30,682 nucleotides of DNA from positions 1 through 30,682 of the forward strand of contig CATWQA010000027.1 of NCBI GenBank assembly GCA_958352815.1. The letters are read 5' to 3'. Shown here one piece after another: positions 1 through 8,156 of this stretch (the first letter of the stretch is position 1; the number at the start of each line of letters is the position of its first letter). This DNA is from an uncultured Eubacteriales bacterium. Lineage in GTDB: Bacteria; Bacillota; Clostridia; Monoglobales; Monoglobaceae. Under the pieces are notes generated by a model. It saw only the letters and a program-made list of their open reading frames with translations, was not told the origin of the DNA and did no database searches. The translations under genes and the position numbers were made by a program.

Positions 1-41
1 CACGCCCCGTCGGTATACATTTGAACATTTTTTAATTCCAT
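1..41 (-). CDS. rnhA: Ribonuclease HI, N-terminal 13 codons only (cut by window edge)
   Basis: On the minus strand an ATG at 41 opens a frame reading MELKNVQMYTDGA before the window ends. The YTDGA block is the start of the RNase HI signature (YTDGACSGNPG), which carries the first catalytic Asp. RNase HI cuts the RNA strand of RNA:DNA hybrids. A GGAGAGG ribosome binding site lies 8 nt upstream of the ATG. Only 13 residues are visible, so the family call rests on this short but distinctive motif and its normal position close to the N-terminus. The rest of the gene lies to the left of the window. Confidence 0.75.
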   Translation of the reverse strand, partial: MELKNVQMYTDGA

Positions 42-79
42 TTAATGCACCTCTCCAAATTCTTACTTCTTTGCTTCAA

Positions 80-108
80 ATTTTACCATAAAATTTCAAA
101 AAGATAAA
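80..108 (-). promoter_or_regulatory. Possible promoter of rnhA
   Basis: Read on the minus strand, a TTTATC -35-like box (103-108) and a TAAAAT -10-like box (80-85) are separated by 17 nt, about 40 nt upstream of the rnhA start. The -35 match is weak. Confidence 0.35.
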
Positions 109-117
109 GGGGTTAGG

Positions 118-290
118 TGAAATTTTTTTGCCCGCCCCGCGCTCGGGGAGGGCGGGCGAGCGCAACGGGGCGGGCGATATGTACACCAATGTGAGGACAT
201 AAAATAACAGGGGTTATTATTTAAAAGTAAAGTTTTAGTTATTACATGGTAGTAGGGGCGCCGCTTGCTACGCCCGCCGGCTATGTTTTT
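118..290. repeat. Intergenic repeat copy 1 (GC-rich hairpins plus AT-rich arm)
   Basis: A non-coding stretch with GC-rich inverted blocks at 130-155 and 257-280, and the segment GAGCGCAACGGGGCGGGCGA at 158-177. The part from 154 to 249 matches, in inverted orientation, 17489-17580 in this window. The match includes a 25-nt identical AT-rich piece ending in TTTTAGTTATTACAT. A reading frame runs through it on the minus strand but gives a composition-biased peptide without any recognisable domain. Together with the copies near 5413-5700 and 17433-17800 it defines an interspersed family confined to gaps between genes. Confidence 0.75.
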
Positions 291-318
291 TGGAGGCGAA
301 TTGTTCAATCAATCCATA

Positions 319-347
319 TTGACAAACCGTATAAATTAAGCTAAGAT
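319..347 (+). promoter_or_regulatory. Promoter of the yfcE-like gene
   Basis: TTGACA (319-324), a 17-nt spacer, then TAAGAT (342-347). It sits 30 nt before the ATG at 377, which has an AGGAGGT ribosome binding site. Confidence 0.75.
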
Positions 348-376
348 ATAGACAGCACAAATCAGGAGGTATAACA

Positions 377-922
377 ATGAAGTTCATGATAGCCAGCGAT
401 ATACACGGCTCGGAATACTACTGCAAAAAGCTCATTGAGGCTTTTCACAGAGAGCAAGCGGAGAGAATGATTATACTGGGGGATATTCTGTACCACGGCC
501 CCAGAAACGACCTGCCTAAGGACTATAATCCAAAATCGGTTATTGCCCTGATGAATGAGCTCTCAAGCAAGCTCATATGCGTCCGGGGCAACTGTGACAC
601 AGAGGTTGACCAGATGGTTCTTGACTTTCCCATTATGGCGGATTACGGAATTTTGCCGGTTGAAAACAAAATCATATACGCTACCCACGGTCATGTTTTC
701 GGTGAGGACAACCCGCCGCCCCTAAAATCCGGAGATATTCTGCTGTGCGGGCACACCCACGTGCCCAAGATTGCCGACAAGGGAGATTATGTATATCTAA
801 ACCCCGGCTCGGTTTCCATACCAAAGGAAAACAGTGAGCACTCCTACATGATTTTGGAAGACGGACAGTTTACCTGGAAAAACTTGGAGGGCAGCGAGTA
901 CATGAGCTATTCAATAAAATAG
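377..922 (+). CDS. YfcE/MJ0936-family metallophosphodiesterase
   Basis: A 181-residue single-domain calcineurin-like phosphoesterase. The metal-binding motifs appear in order: D8-x-H10 (SDIHG), G35-D36, G71-N72 with D74, H104-G-H106, and the final G125-H-T-H128. These place two metal ions, typically manganese. Family members hydrolyse phosphodiesters such as bis-pNPP or cyclic nucleotides, and the physiological substrate of YfcE itself is not settled. Length and motif spacing match YfcE. The start is fixed by AGGAGG 8 nt upstream and a TTGACA/TAAGAT promoter. The gene converges on the TetR-type gene with only 2 nt between stop codons, and a hairpin at 933-958 may terminate both. It is cytoplasmic: there is no signal peptide. 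Confidence 0.85.
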   Translation: MKFMIASDIHGSEYYCKKLIEAFHREQAERMIILGDILYHGPRNDLPKDYNPKSVIALMNELSSKLICVRGNCDTEVDQMVLDFPIMADYGILPVENKIIYATHGHVFGEDNPPPLKSGDILLCGHTHVPKIADKGDYVYLNPGSVSIPKENSEHSYMILEDGQFTWKNLEGSEYMSYSIK

Positions 923-924
923 TT

Positions 925-1494
925 TCAGTCCGAGAGGTCGGGATTTTTCCCGGCCTCTATAAATCCCGCCTTTATTCTCTCGGCAAGGGGCTTTGCAATG
1001 TCCGGGTTTGAAAAAATCATATCAGAATAGCCTTGAATAACTCCCATTGTTCCAAAAACTATAAACCTGCAGTTCATCTCGGTCTGTAAGATATTTTCAT
1101 ACCATGTGGACTTTTTGGCAATAATTGCTTCGGTTATGGACTCGGTCACCTTTGAAATCAGTACATTGCTGTTATCCCTGCTTATCATTATTTTCATAAG
1201 CTCGTCCTGCTTAATAATATTAAGAACGTTTACAAATATATCGGGGAATAAATTAACAAATTCCTCGTAATTATACTTTTCGTAAATACTCCTATGCCTT
1301 GTGGCAATATCCTGAATAAGATAATCATAATACTCATAAATATCCCTGTAATGAAGATAAAACGTACTTTTGTTCACCCCTGCCAAGCGGCAAAGCTCCA
1401 CCACTGTAATTTCGTTTATGTTCTTTGTTCTGAGCAGCTCAGTTATTGCCGACTTAAGCGCTGCCTCCGTCTTGTCAAATCTCTTGTCCTTCAA
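925..1494 (-). CDS. TetR/AcrR-family transcriptional regulator
   Basis: A 189-residue regulator. The N-terminal helix-turn-helix spans about residues 5-50 (alternating helices, then INEITVVELCRLAGVNKSTF and YLHYRDIYEYYD, the usual TetR recognition-helix pattern). A helical C-terminal ligand/dimer domain follows, resembling the TetR_C_7 group. The best start is a TTG at 1494: GGGAG lies 9 nt before it, and the protein then begins LKDKRFDKTEAA, typical for the family. An ATG three codons upstream touches the GGGAG directly, and a further in-frame ATG at 1551 has no ribosome binding site. The gene diverges from glgB, and a 13-bp palindrome at the glgB promoter is a natural candidate for its operator. 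The inducer is unknown. Confidence 0.8.
   Translation of the reverse strand: MKDKRFDKTEAALKSAITELLRTKNINEITVVELCRLAGVNKSTFYLHYRDIYEYYDYLIQDIATRHRSIYEKYNYEEFVNLFPDIFVNVLNIIKQDELMKIMISRDNSNVLISKVTESITEAIIAKKSTWYENILQTEMNCRFIVFGTMGVIQGYSDMIFSNPDIAKPLAERIKAGFIEAGKNPDLSD
933..958. terminator. Hairpin at convergent 3' ends (possible two-way terminator)
   Basis: An 11-bp stem, 933-943 against 948-958, with a TTTT loop and one G-T pair. It lies just past the yfcE-like stop and inside the last codons of the TetR-type gene. No clear T-run follows, so termination is only inferred. Confidence 0.4.
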
Positions 1495-1539
1495 ATTTAT
1501 CATCTCCCAAATAATATACACTTCAGCTATAATTGTCGG

Positions 1540-1568
1540 TTGAAAAACCATATAAAATACTATATAAT
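1540..1568 (+). promoter_or_regulatory. Promoter of glgB
   Basis: TTGAAA (1540-1545), a 17-nt spacer and a perfect TATAAT (1563-1568), 66 nt before the glgB ATG. Confidence 0.75.
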
Positions 1569-1571
1569 AGA

Positions 1572-1584
1572 TAATAGTCTATTA
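1572..1584. promoter_or_regulatory. Palindromic operator candidate at the glgB start point
   Basis: TAATAGTCTATTA is a perfect 6-1-6 palindrome that begins 3 nt after the -10 box and so covers the predicted transcription start. It lies between the divergent TetR-type gene and glgB, which suggests repression by that regulator (inference). Confidence 0.45.
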
Positions 1585-1634
1585 ACTCTAAAAAGTCAAT
1601 ACCCAAAATATAACTTTTGAAAGGAGACTGAGCT

Positions 1635-3458
1635 ATGGCTGATTTGCAGTTTAACATGAACGATTTTTACAGAGGGAAATCCTTTGCGGACTATAAATAT
1701 TTCGGCGCTCACCTTGAGGGGGAGACCTGCACCTTTCGCGTGTATGCCCCCGGGGCAGCACACGTTTCTGTTACGGGCGAGTTTAACAATTGGGATGAAT
1801 ACCAGCTTGAGAGGAACCCCTCTGCCAACGTTTTTGAGGGGAGCTTTAGCGGCATTGCCGAAAATATGCTGTATAAATACAGAATATATTCCGATGATGC
1901 GCACTATGTTGAGCACTGTGATCCCTACGGCTTCGGTATGGAGCTGCGCCCGGGTACGGCTTCAATTATCCGCAGGATAGACAGCTTTAATTTTACCGAC
2001 CGAGAGTGGATGGAAAACCGAGACACCGGCTACAACCGCCCCGTTAATATATATGAGCTGCACGTGGGCTCCTGGCGGCGCAAGGAGGACGGCTCGTGGT
2101 ATACATACACCGAAATCGGAGAGATGCTCGCCCCGTACCTGAACGAGAACGGGTACACCCACGTTGAGCTTATGCCCATAACCGAGCACCCTGCCGACGA
2201 AAGCTGGGGCTACCAGAACACCAGCTTTTTCAGCCCCACCTCACGGTACGGCTCACCCCGTGAGCTTATGGAAATGATTAATCATCTCCACAACCACAAT
2301 ATAGGAGTTATACTGGATTTTGTTCCTATTCACTTCGCCGTTGACGGATACGCCCTGTGCAAGTTCGACGGAGCAGAACTGTACGAATACCCAAATGATA
2401 CGGGGCACAGCGAATGGGGAAGCTACAACTTCAATTTTGGCAGAGGCGAGGTATGCAGCTTTCTCCAGTCCGCCGCCAACTATTGGCTGACCGAGTACCA
2501 CTTTGACGGTCTGCGAATGGACGCAATTTCCAGAGCCATTTTCTATCTGGGAGACCCGAAGCGCGGAGTAAATGAACGCGCCATTGAATTCATACGCACC
2601 ATGAACTTGGGACTGAATAAATTACACAAGGGAATAATGCTTATAGCAGAGGACAGCACGGATTATCTAAAGGTTACCGCCCCTGTTGAGTATGACGGCC
2701 TAGGCTTTAACTACAAATGGGATATGGGCTGGATGAACGACACTCTGGAATTTTTCAAGCTGCCTCCCGTTCACAGAGCCAATAATATTAACAAGCTGGG
2801 ATTTTCCATGATGTACTTCTACAACGAGCTTTACATCCTCCCCCTCTCCCATGACGAGGTTGTTCATGGGAAAGCCACGATTATCCAAAAAATGTGGGGA
2901 GACTATGAGGACAAGTTCCCCCAGGCACGGCTGCTCTACATGTATATGTACGCTCACCCCGGGAAAAAGCTGAACTTCATGGGCAACGAAATAGGTCAGT
3001 TCAGAGAATGGGACGAGAAACGGGAGCAGGACTGGTTTTTAACCAAGTACCCTCTCCATGACTCTTTCCTGCGATATATACGCGACCTTAACCGTGTGTA
3101 TATATACAACGAGGCTCTGTCCGACGGGGAGTACAACAGCGAGTTTTTCACCTGGTATGATGTGGACGCTCCTGCGACAATAGTTTTCAGCCGAGGCAAA
3201 TACGAGAGCAAAAAGTGCCTGGTGTGCCTTAACTTTACTGACGTGCCCATAGAAAATTCAACCTTTGAGATTGAGGGAGAATATGACTTGGAGCTTATTA
3301 TAAATTCCGATGCGGAGATTTACAGTGGCAGCAGCGAAACGGACACAACAAATATTACCGCCCGTTCCAACAAAGGCAAAACCAAAATCGCCTTAAATCT
3401 TCCTCCCTTCTCGGGTCAGATTTTGAAATTAGTAGAAAAAAAATCCAAATCTCTCTGA
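1635..3458 (+). CDS. glgB: 1,4-alpha-glucan branching enzyme
   Basis: A 607-residue GH13 glycogen branching enzyme. It transfers a cut alpha-1,4 chain to an alpha-1,6 position during glycogen synthesis. An N-terminal CBM48-type beta domain spans about residues 25-110 (FRVYAPGAAHVSVTGEFNNW). The (beta/alpha)8 barrel carries DFVPIHF near 228, DGLRMDA with the nucleophile D296, the acid/base E339 in LIAED, and H406-D407 in SHDEVVHGK. A beta-sandwich C-terminal domain closes the protein. At 607 residues it matches the shorter class that has a single N-terminal module. AAAGGAG precedes the ATG by 8 nt. No glgC, glgA or glgP gene is adjacent, so the gene stands alone, apparently under its own promoter and a palindromic operator. 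Confidence 0.93.
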   Translation: MADLQFNMNDFYRGKSFADYKYFGAHLEGETCTFRVYAPGAAHVSVTGEFNNWDEYQLERNPSANVFEGSFSGIAENMLYKYRIYSDDAHYVEHCDPYGFGMELRPGTASIIRRIDSFNFTDREWMENRDTGYNRPVNIYELHVGSWRRKEDGSWYTYTEIGEMLAPYLNENGYTHVELMPITEHPADESWGYQNTSFFSPTSRYGSPRELMEMINHLHNHNIGVILDFVPIHFAVDGYALCKFDGAELYEYPNDTGHSEWGSYNFNFGRGEVCSFLQSAANYWLTEYHFDGLRMDAISRAIFYLGDPKRGVNERAIEFIRTMNLGLNKLHKGIMLIAEDSTDYLKVTAPVEYDGLGFNYKWDMGWMNDTLEFFKLPPVHRANNINKLGFSMMYFYNELYILPLSHDEVVHGKATIIQKMWGDYEDKFPQARLLYMYMYAHPGKKLNFMGNEIGQFREWDEKREQDWFLTKYPLHDSFLRYIRDLNRVYIYNEALSDGEYNSEFFTWYDVDAPATIVFSRGKYESKKCLVCLNFTDVPIENSTFEIEGEYDLELIINSDAEIYSGSSETDTTNITARSNKGKTKIALNLPPFSGQILKLVEKKSKSL

Positions 3459-3526
3459 TTTTGTGAAACTTTTTTTGCACATAGCCGTCTAATAAAATAG
3501 AACAACAAATTCAAGGAGGTAGTGTT

Positions 3527-5350
3527 ATGAAAAAACTGATTTCATCTATAGTTTGTCTAGGTCTGTCAGCTTCTTTAATCGGGACGGCAGCCTTTGCTTC
3601 CCCCTACTATGACGGCGAGCAGGCAAGCGAGGCTATAAGCTCAATCAACAGTATCACAACGGTTATGCAGGGCGACCCTGACGGCAGTATGCGCGAGGAC
3701 GAGCCTTTGACCCGCGCCGAGATGTCGGCAATTATTTGCAGGCTTGCCTCATATGACAGTCTCGACGCCGCCGATGCAGTTAAGATTTCTTTCAGCGATA
3801 TTAGCGGCAGCTTTGCCAAAGACAACATTCTAAGCCTGGCACAGAGAGGAATAGTAAACGGCTATGAGGACGGCGCTTTCAGACCGGAGAATAACATTAC
3901 ATTGGTTGAGTATTTAACCGTTCTTTACAGGGTTTATGCCTATGAAAAACAAGCTGAAACGCAAGAAACTGACACGAGAATTTGGGATAACGGCGAATTT
4001 ATTCCTGAGGAATACATCACAAGGGGAGACGCGGCAGTTCTCACATCTAAATTGCTGACCCTTGAACTTAGCAACGGCGAGACCCTAAAGGATGTTTTCG
4101 CAAAAAGAGTCGGCGGAGCCCCGACAGTAACCTCCGAGCCTGCGCCAACAATTGATCCAAACAGCCAAAACGCTTTTGCTTTCAAAATGAACGCTGAAAT
4201 TACAAAAAATGAGAATTATATGTTCTCTCCCCTGTCGATCAAGACCGCTCTTGCAATGACGGCAAACGGCGCAGACGGCGCAACCCGTTCGGAAATATTG
4301 TCCGCCCTGGGAATTTCGGATTTGGATAAGTTCAACAGCGACACAAAGGCCCTTATGGAAAAATATAACGGCGATTTCGATATGGACAGGTACACCGAGC
4401 TTTCGGAAAAGCTCATGAACGGCGAGCTTACAGATGCCGAATACGAAGAATATTCGGAACTTATGCGGGAATACAACTCCGGCAAGAGCGCTCAATTGAA
4501 TATTGCAAATTCAATCTGGCTCAATGAGGACTATTATCCAAACTCGGACGTTAAATTCAGCAGCGGCTTTGAAAGCACGATTAAGGACTTCTACGGCGGA
4601 GAAAGCCAAATAGTAAACAACAAAAACGCCGTTAAGACAATTAACGATTGGGTTTCAAACAAGACAAATAACAAGATCACCTCAATTGTGGACGACCCTA
4701 ACTTTCTCGCCTATCTTGTAAACGCAGTGTATTTTAAGGCGGCTTGGCAGAATGAATTTAATGAATACGCCACCGAAAAGGCTGTATTCAACAACTATGA
4801 CGGAAGCACTGCGGAAACCGACTTTATGAATAAGACTGCATATTACGGTCTCTATGAGGATGATAGCGTCAAGATGATTTCCATTCCCTATAAGGGCAGT
4901 GCGTCTATGTACATCTCTATAGATGACGGCGGCAATATTGACTATGACAGTTATTTTGACAGGTTGGAAACCGGCTATGTTAATCTTTTCCTGCCCAAGT
5001 TTAAGATTGAATATGAAAACAATATAGGCAAAAGCGCAGATGACTGTATGCTGAAACGCTTGGGTATTAACACCGCATTTAATCCAAGTCTTGCCGACTT
5101 CGGAAAGATGATTGAGAATGTTCCCGGCGGTGAAAACGTATATATAGATATTGTTAAGCACAAAACATATATAAGCGTTGACGAACAGGGAACCGAGGCG
5201 GCGGCCGTCACCGGCGTCGGTATGGCAGGAGCCAGCGCAATAATACCGGAGCCTGTGGATTTCATCGTTGATAAGTCCTTTACCTTTATGATAAGGGATG
5301 ATGAGAGCGGAGACATTCTGTTTATGGGAAGATATTCAAAAGTGGATTAA
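3527..5350 (+). CDS. Secreted SLH-domain serpin (surface-anchored protease inhibitor)
   Basis: 607 residues. A signal peptide (about 1-24, ending AAFA) is followed by S-layer-homology repeats at about 25-190 (for example SLAQRGIVNGYEDGAFRPEN), which normally bind the cell wall. From about 215 to the end is a serpin fold, seen in NAVYFKAAWQNEF and the final LFMGR strand. The reactive-centre hinge is intact: E553-Q-G-T556-E-A-A-A-V-T, the small-residue pattern of inhibitory serpins. Counting from the hinge puts the scissile bond near A569-S570, which would suit an elastase-like protease, although the loop is a few residues longer than in antitrypsin, so this is approximate. AAGGAGGT precedes the ATG. 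The gene lies 68 nt after glgB. Serpins are sporadic in bacteria, so transfer is plausible. Confidence 0.88.
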   Translation: MKKLISSIVCLGLSASLIGTAAFASPYYDGEQASEAISSINSITTVMQGDPDGSMREDEPLTRAEMSAIICRLASYDSLDAADAVKISFSDISGSFAKDNILSLAQRGIVNGYEDGAFRPENNITLVEYLTVLYRVYAYEKQAETQETDTRIWDNGEFIPEEYITRGDAAVLTSKLLTLELSNGETLKDVFAKRVGGAPTVTSEPAPTIDPNSQNAFAFKMNAEITKNENYMFSPLSIKTALAMTANGADGATRSEILSALGISDLDKFNSDTKALMEKYNGDFDMDRYTELSEKLMNGELTDAEYEEYSELMREYNSGKSAQLNIANSIWLNEDYYPNSDVKFSSGFESTIKDFYGGESQIVNNKNAVKTINDWVSNKTNNKITSIVDDPNFLAYLVNAVYFKAAWQNEFNEYATEKAVFNNYDGSTAETDFMNKTAYYGLYEDDSVKMISIPYKGSASMYISIDDGGNIDYDSYFDRLETGYVNLFLPKFKIEYENNIGKSADDCMLKRLGINTAFNPSLADFGKMIENVPGGENVYIDIVKHKTYISVDEQGTEAAAVTGVGMAGASAIIPEPVDFIVDKSFTFMIRDDESGDILFMGRYSKVD

Positions 5351-5357
5351 GGTATAT

Positions 5358-5389
5358 ATGAGAGCGTACTTAAAAAAGTGCGCTCTCAT
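5358..5389 (+). terminator. Hairpin after the serpin gene
   Basis: A 14-bp stem (5358-5371 against 5376-5389, one G-T pair) with an AAAA loop, 7 nt after the stop codon. No T-run follows, so it may act as a 3'-end stabiliser or a weak terminator. Confidence 0.5.
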
Positions 5390-5412
5390 ACTCTTGAAAA
5401 GTGATTTTCTGC

Positions 5413-5700
5413 AAAATTTCGATAAAGGCTTTGCCTTTGAAACCATTGCCGAACCCATATTCCGCCATACCAAACCGCGGCGGCAATGTTGCCAAAGCCT
5501 TTATCAAAATTTTATTGGGATTTGGGGCAGAGCCCCAATCGGTTTCCCCGAAGGGGAAAACCGACTGCGCTCGGGGCGGAGGCGGCTGTGACCCAACATC
5601 TTTGATGTTGGACGGCACTTTTTATTCCGATTTATACAAAGTGTGCAATGTCAATAACAGCCCTAAGTTAGTGCCGACAGAGCGCAACGGGGTGGGCGAA
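5413..5700. repeat. Intergenic repeat copy 2 (string of hairpins)
   Basis: A gene-free stretch made of consecutive inverted repeats. A 21-nt pair lies at 5413-5433 and 5493-5513 with one mismatch. TTGGGGC/GCCCCAA sits near 5521-5538 and a CCCCGAAGGGG hairpin near 5546-5556. The stem CCAACATC (5593-5600) pairs with GATGTTGG (5604-5611) around TTT. The 3' part (5565-5698) aligns with 17661-17798, and its GAGCGCAACGGGGTGGGCGA (5680-5699) is shared with copy 1. Frames through it encode no recognisable protein. Confidence 0.8.
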
Positions 5701-5794
5701 TAATATGTGTTTTTAAAAATATACAACTTCACAAATTGAACAACCCGCAAATTTCGTCTAAACGCCAAAATAAATTAAATTCTCGTTTTCGCTC

Positions 5795-5823
5795 TGTACA
5801 TATCTTAAATATTGTTGTATAGT
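5795..5823 (+). promoter_or_regulatory. Promoter of the AEC permease
   Basis: TGTACA (5795-5800), a 17-nt spacer and TATAGT (5818-5823), 38 nt before the TTG start. Confidence 0.5.
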
Positions 5824-5861
5824 AGTAGCTGTGGTATTACACTTGCGGAAGGAGAATTTTT

Positions 5862-6779
5862 TTGATTGAAAATATATTGATGGTGGGAAATCAGGTTATA
5901 ATCTTGTTCGTGCTTATCGCCGTTGGATTTGTCTGCAACAAAACAAAAATCCTAAACGGCAAATCCGTAAAGGGCATAACCGAATTTGTATTGTACATCG
6001 TTTCCCCCTGCGTTATTATAAATTCCTATCAACGGGACTTTGACCACTCTATGCTAAAGGGGCTTATTATCACTCTGGCAGCCTCTGTTATATCATATAT
6101 TGTGGATATTATCGTCGTCCACCTTATTGTCCGTAACAAGGACAAAAGGCGGGAAAAGGTTCTGCGGTTCGGGGCAGTATTTTCAAACTGCGGCTACATG
6201 TCCCTGCCTCTGCAGAACGCGTTGCTTGGTGCTGACGGAGTGTTCTACGGCGCAACGTACATCGCCGTGTTCAACATTATGCTCTGGACATACGGCGTTA
6301 TATTAATGGACGGAGGAACAAAAAATCTTTCACCGAGGAAGATTATTCTAAACCCCGGTATTATAGGTACGGCGCTGGGCTTTATTGTATTCCTGTTCTC
6401 GATTAAGCTACCATCTGTTTTAAGCGAGCCTATAGGCTATCTTGCGGCTCTAAACACCCCGCTGCCCATGGTTATTATAGGGTTCCATCTTGCCGATGCA
6501 AGCCTTAAAATCAGCGGGAAATCAACAATAATATCAATGGTATTCCGCCTGATTATATCACCTCTGCTTATGCTTGTCGGACTGTATCTCTGCGGCATCA
6601 GAGGCACGATTTTGGTAGCGTGCGTTATTGCCGCCTCCGCCCCCTATGCCGCCGCAACAACCATGTTTTCCGAAAAATTCGGAGCGGACACTTCTCTGTC
6701 CGCTGCCTGTGTTTCAATCACAACTTTGATTTCGGTTATAACAATGCCTTTAATCGTAGGCATTTCTGCTATGCTTTAA
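5862..6779 (+). CDS. AEC-family transporter (auxin efflux carrier / malate permease type)
   Basis: A 305-residue integral membrane protein of the AEC (Mem_trans) family, which exports or imports organic anions such as malate. About ten hydrophobic segments are visible in two halves separated by a polar loop. The N-terminal half contains VGFVCNKTKILN and VLYIVSPCVIINSY, a family-typical proline-containing helix. The C-terminal half ends in ASAPYAAATTMFSEKFG followed by a last helix. The start is a TTG with AAGGAG 7 nt upstream; the first ATG lies six codons later and is worse placed. Its 3' end overlaps the convergent oxidoreductase gene by 11 nt. The substrate cannot be told from the sequence. 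Confidence 0.85.
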   Translation: MIENILMVGNQVIILFVLIAVGFVCNKTKILNGKSVKGITEFVLYIVSPCVIINSYQRDFDHSMLKGLIITLAASVISYIVDIIVVHLIVRNKDKRREKVLRFGAVFSNCGYMSLPLQNALLGADGVFYGATYIAVFNIMLWTYGVILMDGGTKNLSPRKIILNPGIIGTALGFIVFLFSIKLPSVLSEPIGYLAALNTPLPMVIIGFHLADASLKISGKSTIISMVFRLIISPLLMLVGLYLCGIRGTILVACVIAASAPYAAATTMFSEKFGADTSLSAACVSITTLISVITMPLIVGISAML

Positions 6780-8076
6780 CATTTGCGTCCCCCGTTGCCG
6801 GGTTGTCTATCAGCTTGCCCTCCGGCTCAAACCGCGAACCGTGGCAAGGGCAATCCCAGGTATGCTCCGCCTTGTTCCACTTCAGGGCGCAGCCCAAGTG
6901 AGGACAACGCTTTGTTGTGGGGGTCAGCAAATTCACTGTTGCCTCAAAGCCGTTTACCAACAGCTGAGGCTTTAATATGCTTCTGTGGGGAGAGAAAACC
7001 TGTGCGAACTCGTTTTCTCTCCCCATTACCATATCTGCCAGAATTTTTGCCGCAGCCATTGACCCCGTCATTCCCCACTTGTTAAAGCCTGACGCCACAT
7101 ATAAGTCGGGCGTCCTCTTTGAATATCTGCCGATATAAGGAATTCCGTCAAGGCTCATGCAATCCTGCGCCGCCCAGCGATAGCTTATTTCCGACCTTGG
7201 ATAGTACTCCTCCCTGAACATTTCAAGCTGCTCCCAGCCTCCCTTTTTCCCGGTGCGATGCGCTCCGCCGCCGACTATAAGCAGATTCTTATAATTCCGA
7301 AAGGACAACCCCTTTCCCGATTGATCGATGTACATTCCGTCAAAATTCGGCGCTCCCTTAAAAGCCGACACATAGGAACGATTTTGATACAGCTTCAAAA
7401 AGTAACTCCCGTGCTTATTAATAAAAGGGAAGTGGGTTGCGGAAATTATTTTTTCCGCTCTGATTTTGCCATTTTCAGAAATTGCAAAGAACCGCCCTAT
7501 ATCCCTGATAAATGTGTTTTCATAAATATTTAAGTCCCTTGAAATTGCGGCAATGAACTTTAAAGGGTTAAACTGCGCCTGTCTGTCAAAGCAGACCGCG
7601 CCGCCTGTTTTAAAGGGCAGGGGCAAGTTCTCAACAAATTCCGCTTTGTAACCGAGCCTTACTGCCGCCTCCGCCTCCCTCTCCACATTGTTTGGGTCGG
7701 TCAGGGTATAAGTATACGCCTTTTTATGCTCAAAGTCGCAGTCAATTCCCCTGCACAGCCTTTCATATTCATGCAGCGCCCAAAGGTTTGCCAAAAGATA
7801 CTGCCCTGCCTTTTCAATTCCAACTTTTCTAATCAGCTTATCATATATAAGCCCATGCTGCACCGTAATCTTCCCGGTAGTGTTTTTGGTTATGCCTCCG
7901 CCTATTCGGTTTCCCTCAACCAGAACATAATCAACCCCTGCCTTGTCTAAGAAGTACGCGCATAGTATTCCGCACAGCCCGCCTCCGATAATCAGCACAT
8001 CGGTTTTAACCTCACCTTTCAGGCTCTCAAATCGGGGCAGCTTTGTTTCAGCCGTCCATACTGATTTTGACTTCAT
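6769..8076 (-). CDS. FAD-dependent oxidoreductase with C-terminal Rieske [2Fe-2S] domain
   Basis: 435 residues. The N-terminal FAD domain has a Rossmann motif GGGLCG (31-36) and a second nucleotide contact at VLVEGNRIGGG, typical of D-amino-acid-oxidase-like (DAO) flavoproteins. The C-terminal Rieske domain carries C391-P-H393-L-G-C and C409-P-C-H412-G-S, the two-His/two-Cys ligands of a [2Fe-2S] cluster plus the extra cysteine pair seen in stabilised Rieske centres. This architecture is common in Bacillota and the electron partner and substrate are not established. AGGTGAT lies just before the ATG. The gene is monocistronic: the purF-like terminator lies upstream, and the AEC permease gene converges with an 11-nt overlap. 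Confidence 0.88.
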   Translation of the reverse strand: MKSKSVWTAETKLPRFESLKGEVKTDVLIIGGGLCGILCAYFLDKAGVDYVLVEGNRIGGGITKNTTGKITVQHGLIYDKLIRKVGIEKAGQYLLANLWALHEYERLCRGIDCDFEHKKAYTYTLTDPNNVEREAEAAVRLGYKAEFVENLPLPFKTGGAVCFDRQAQFNPLKFIAAISRDLNIYENTFIRDIGRFFAISENGKIRAEKIISATHFPFINKHGSYFLKLYQNRSYVSAFKGAPNFDGMYIDQSGKGLSFRNYKNLLIVGGGAHRTGKKGGWEQLEMFREEYYPRSEISYRWAAQDCMSLDGIPYIGRYSKRTPDLYVASGFNKWGMTGSMAAAKILADMVMGRENEFAQVFSPHRSILKPQLLVNGFEATVNLLTPTTKRCPHLGCALKWNKAEHTWDCPCHGSRFEPEGKLIDNPATGDANVKA

Positions 8077-8093
8077 TTTATCACCTCAGTCAT

Positions 8094-8123
8094 ATTGTAT
8101 CCACGGCTTAAAATAATAAACAA
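8094..8123 (-). promoter_or_regulatory. Possible promoter of the FAD/Rieske gene
   Basis: On the minus strand TTGTTT (8118-8123), an 18-nt spacer and TACAAT (8094-8099), ending 17 nt before the start codon. It begins directly after the upstream terminator hairpin. Confidence 0.4.
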
Positions 8124-8147
8124 AAACGGACTGCCGCAGCAGTCCGT
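8122..8147 (-). terminator. Terminator of the purF-like gene
   Basis: A 9-bp perfect stem, 8126-8134 against 8139-8147, with a CGCA loop. On the minus strand it runs into TTTTTG, 10 nt past the stop codon. Confidence 0.85.
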
Positions 8148-8156
8148 AACTCGTCC

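Noticed and set aside
96..308. Protein-coding gene in the first repeat
   Set aside because: The frame is low in complexity, lacks a credible ribosome binding site and lies wholly in an interspersed repeat. The same holds for frames at 5298-5703 and 17425-17742.
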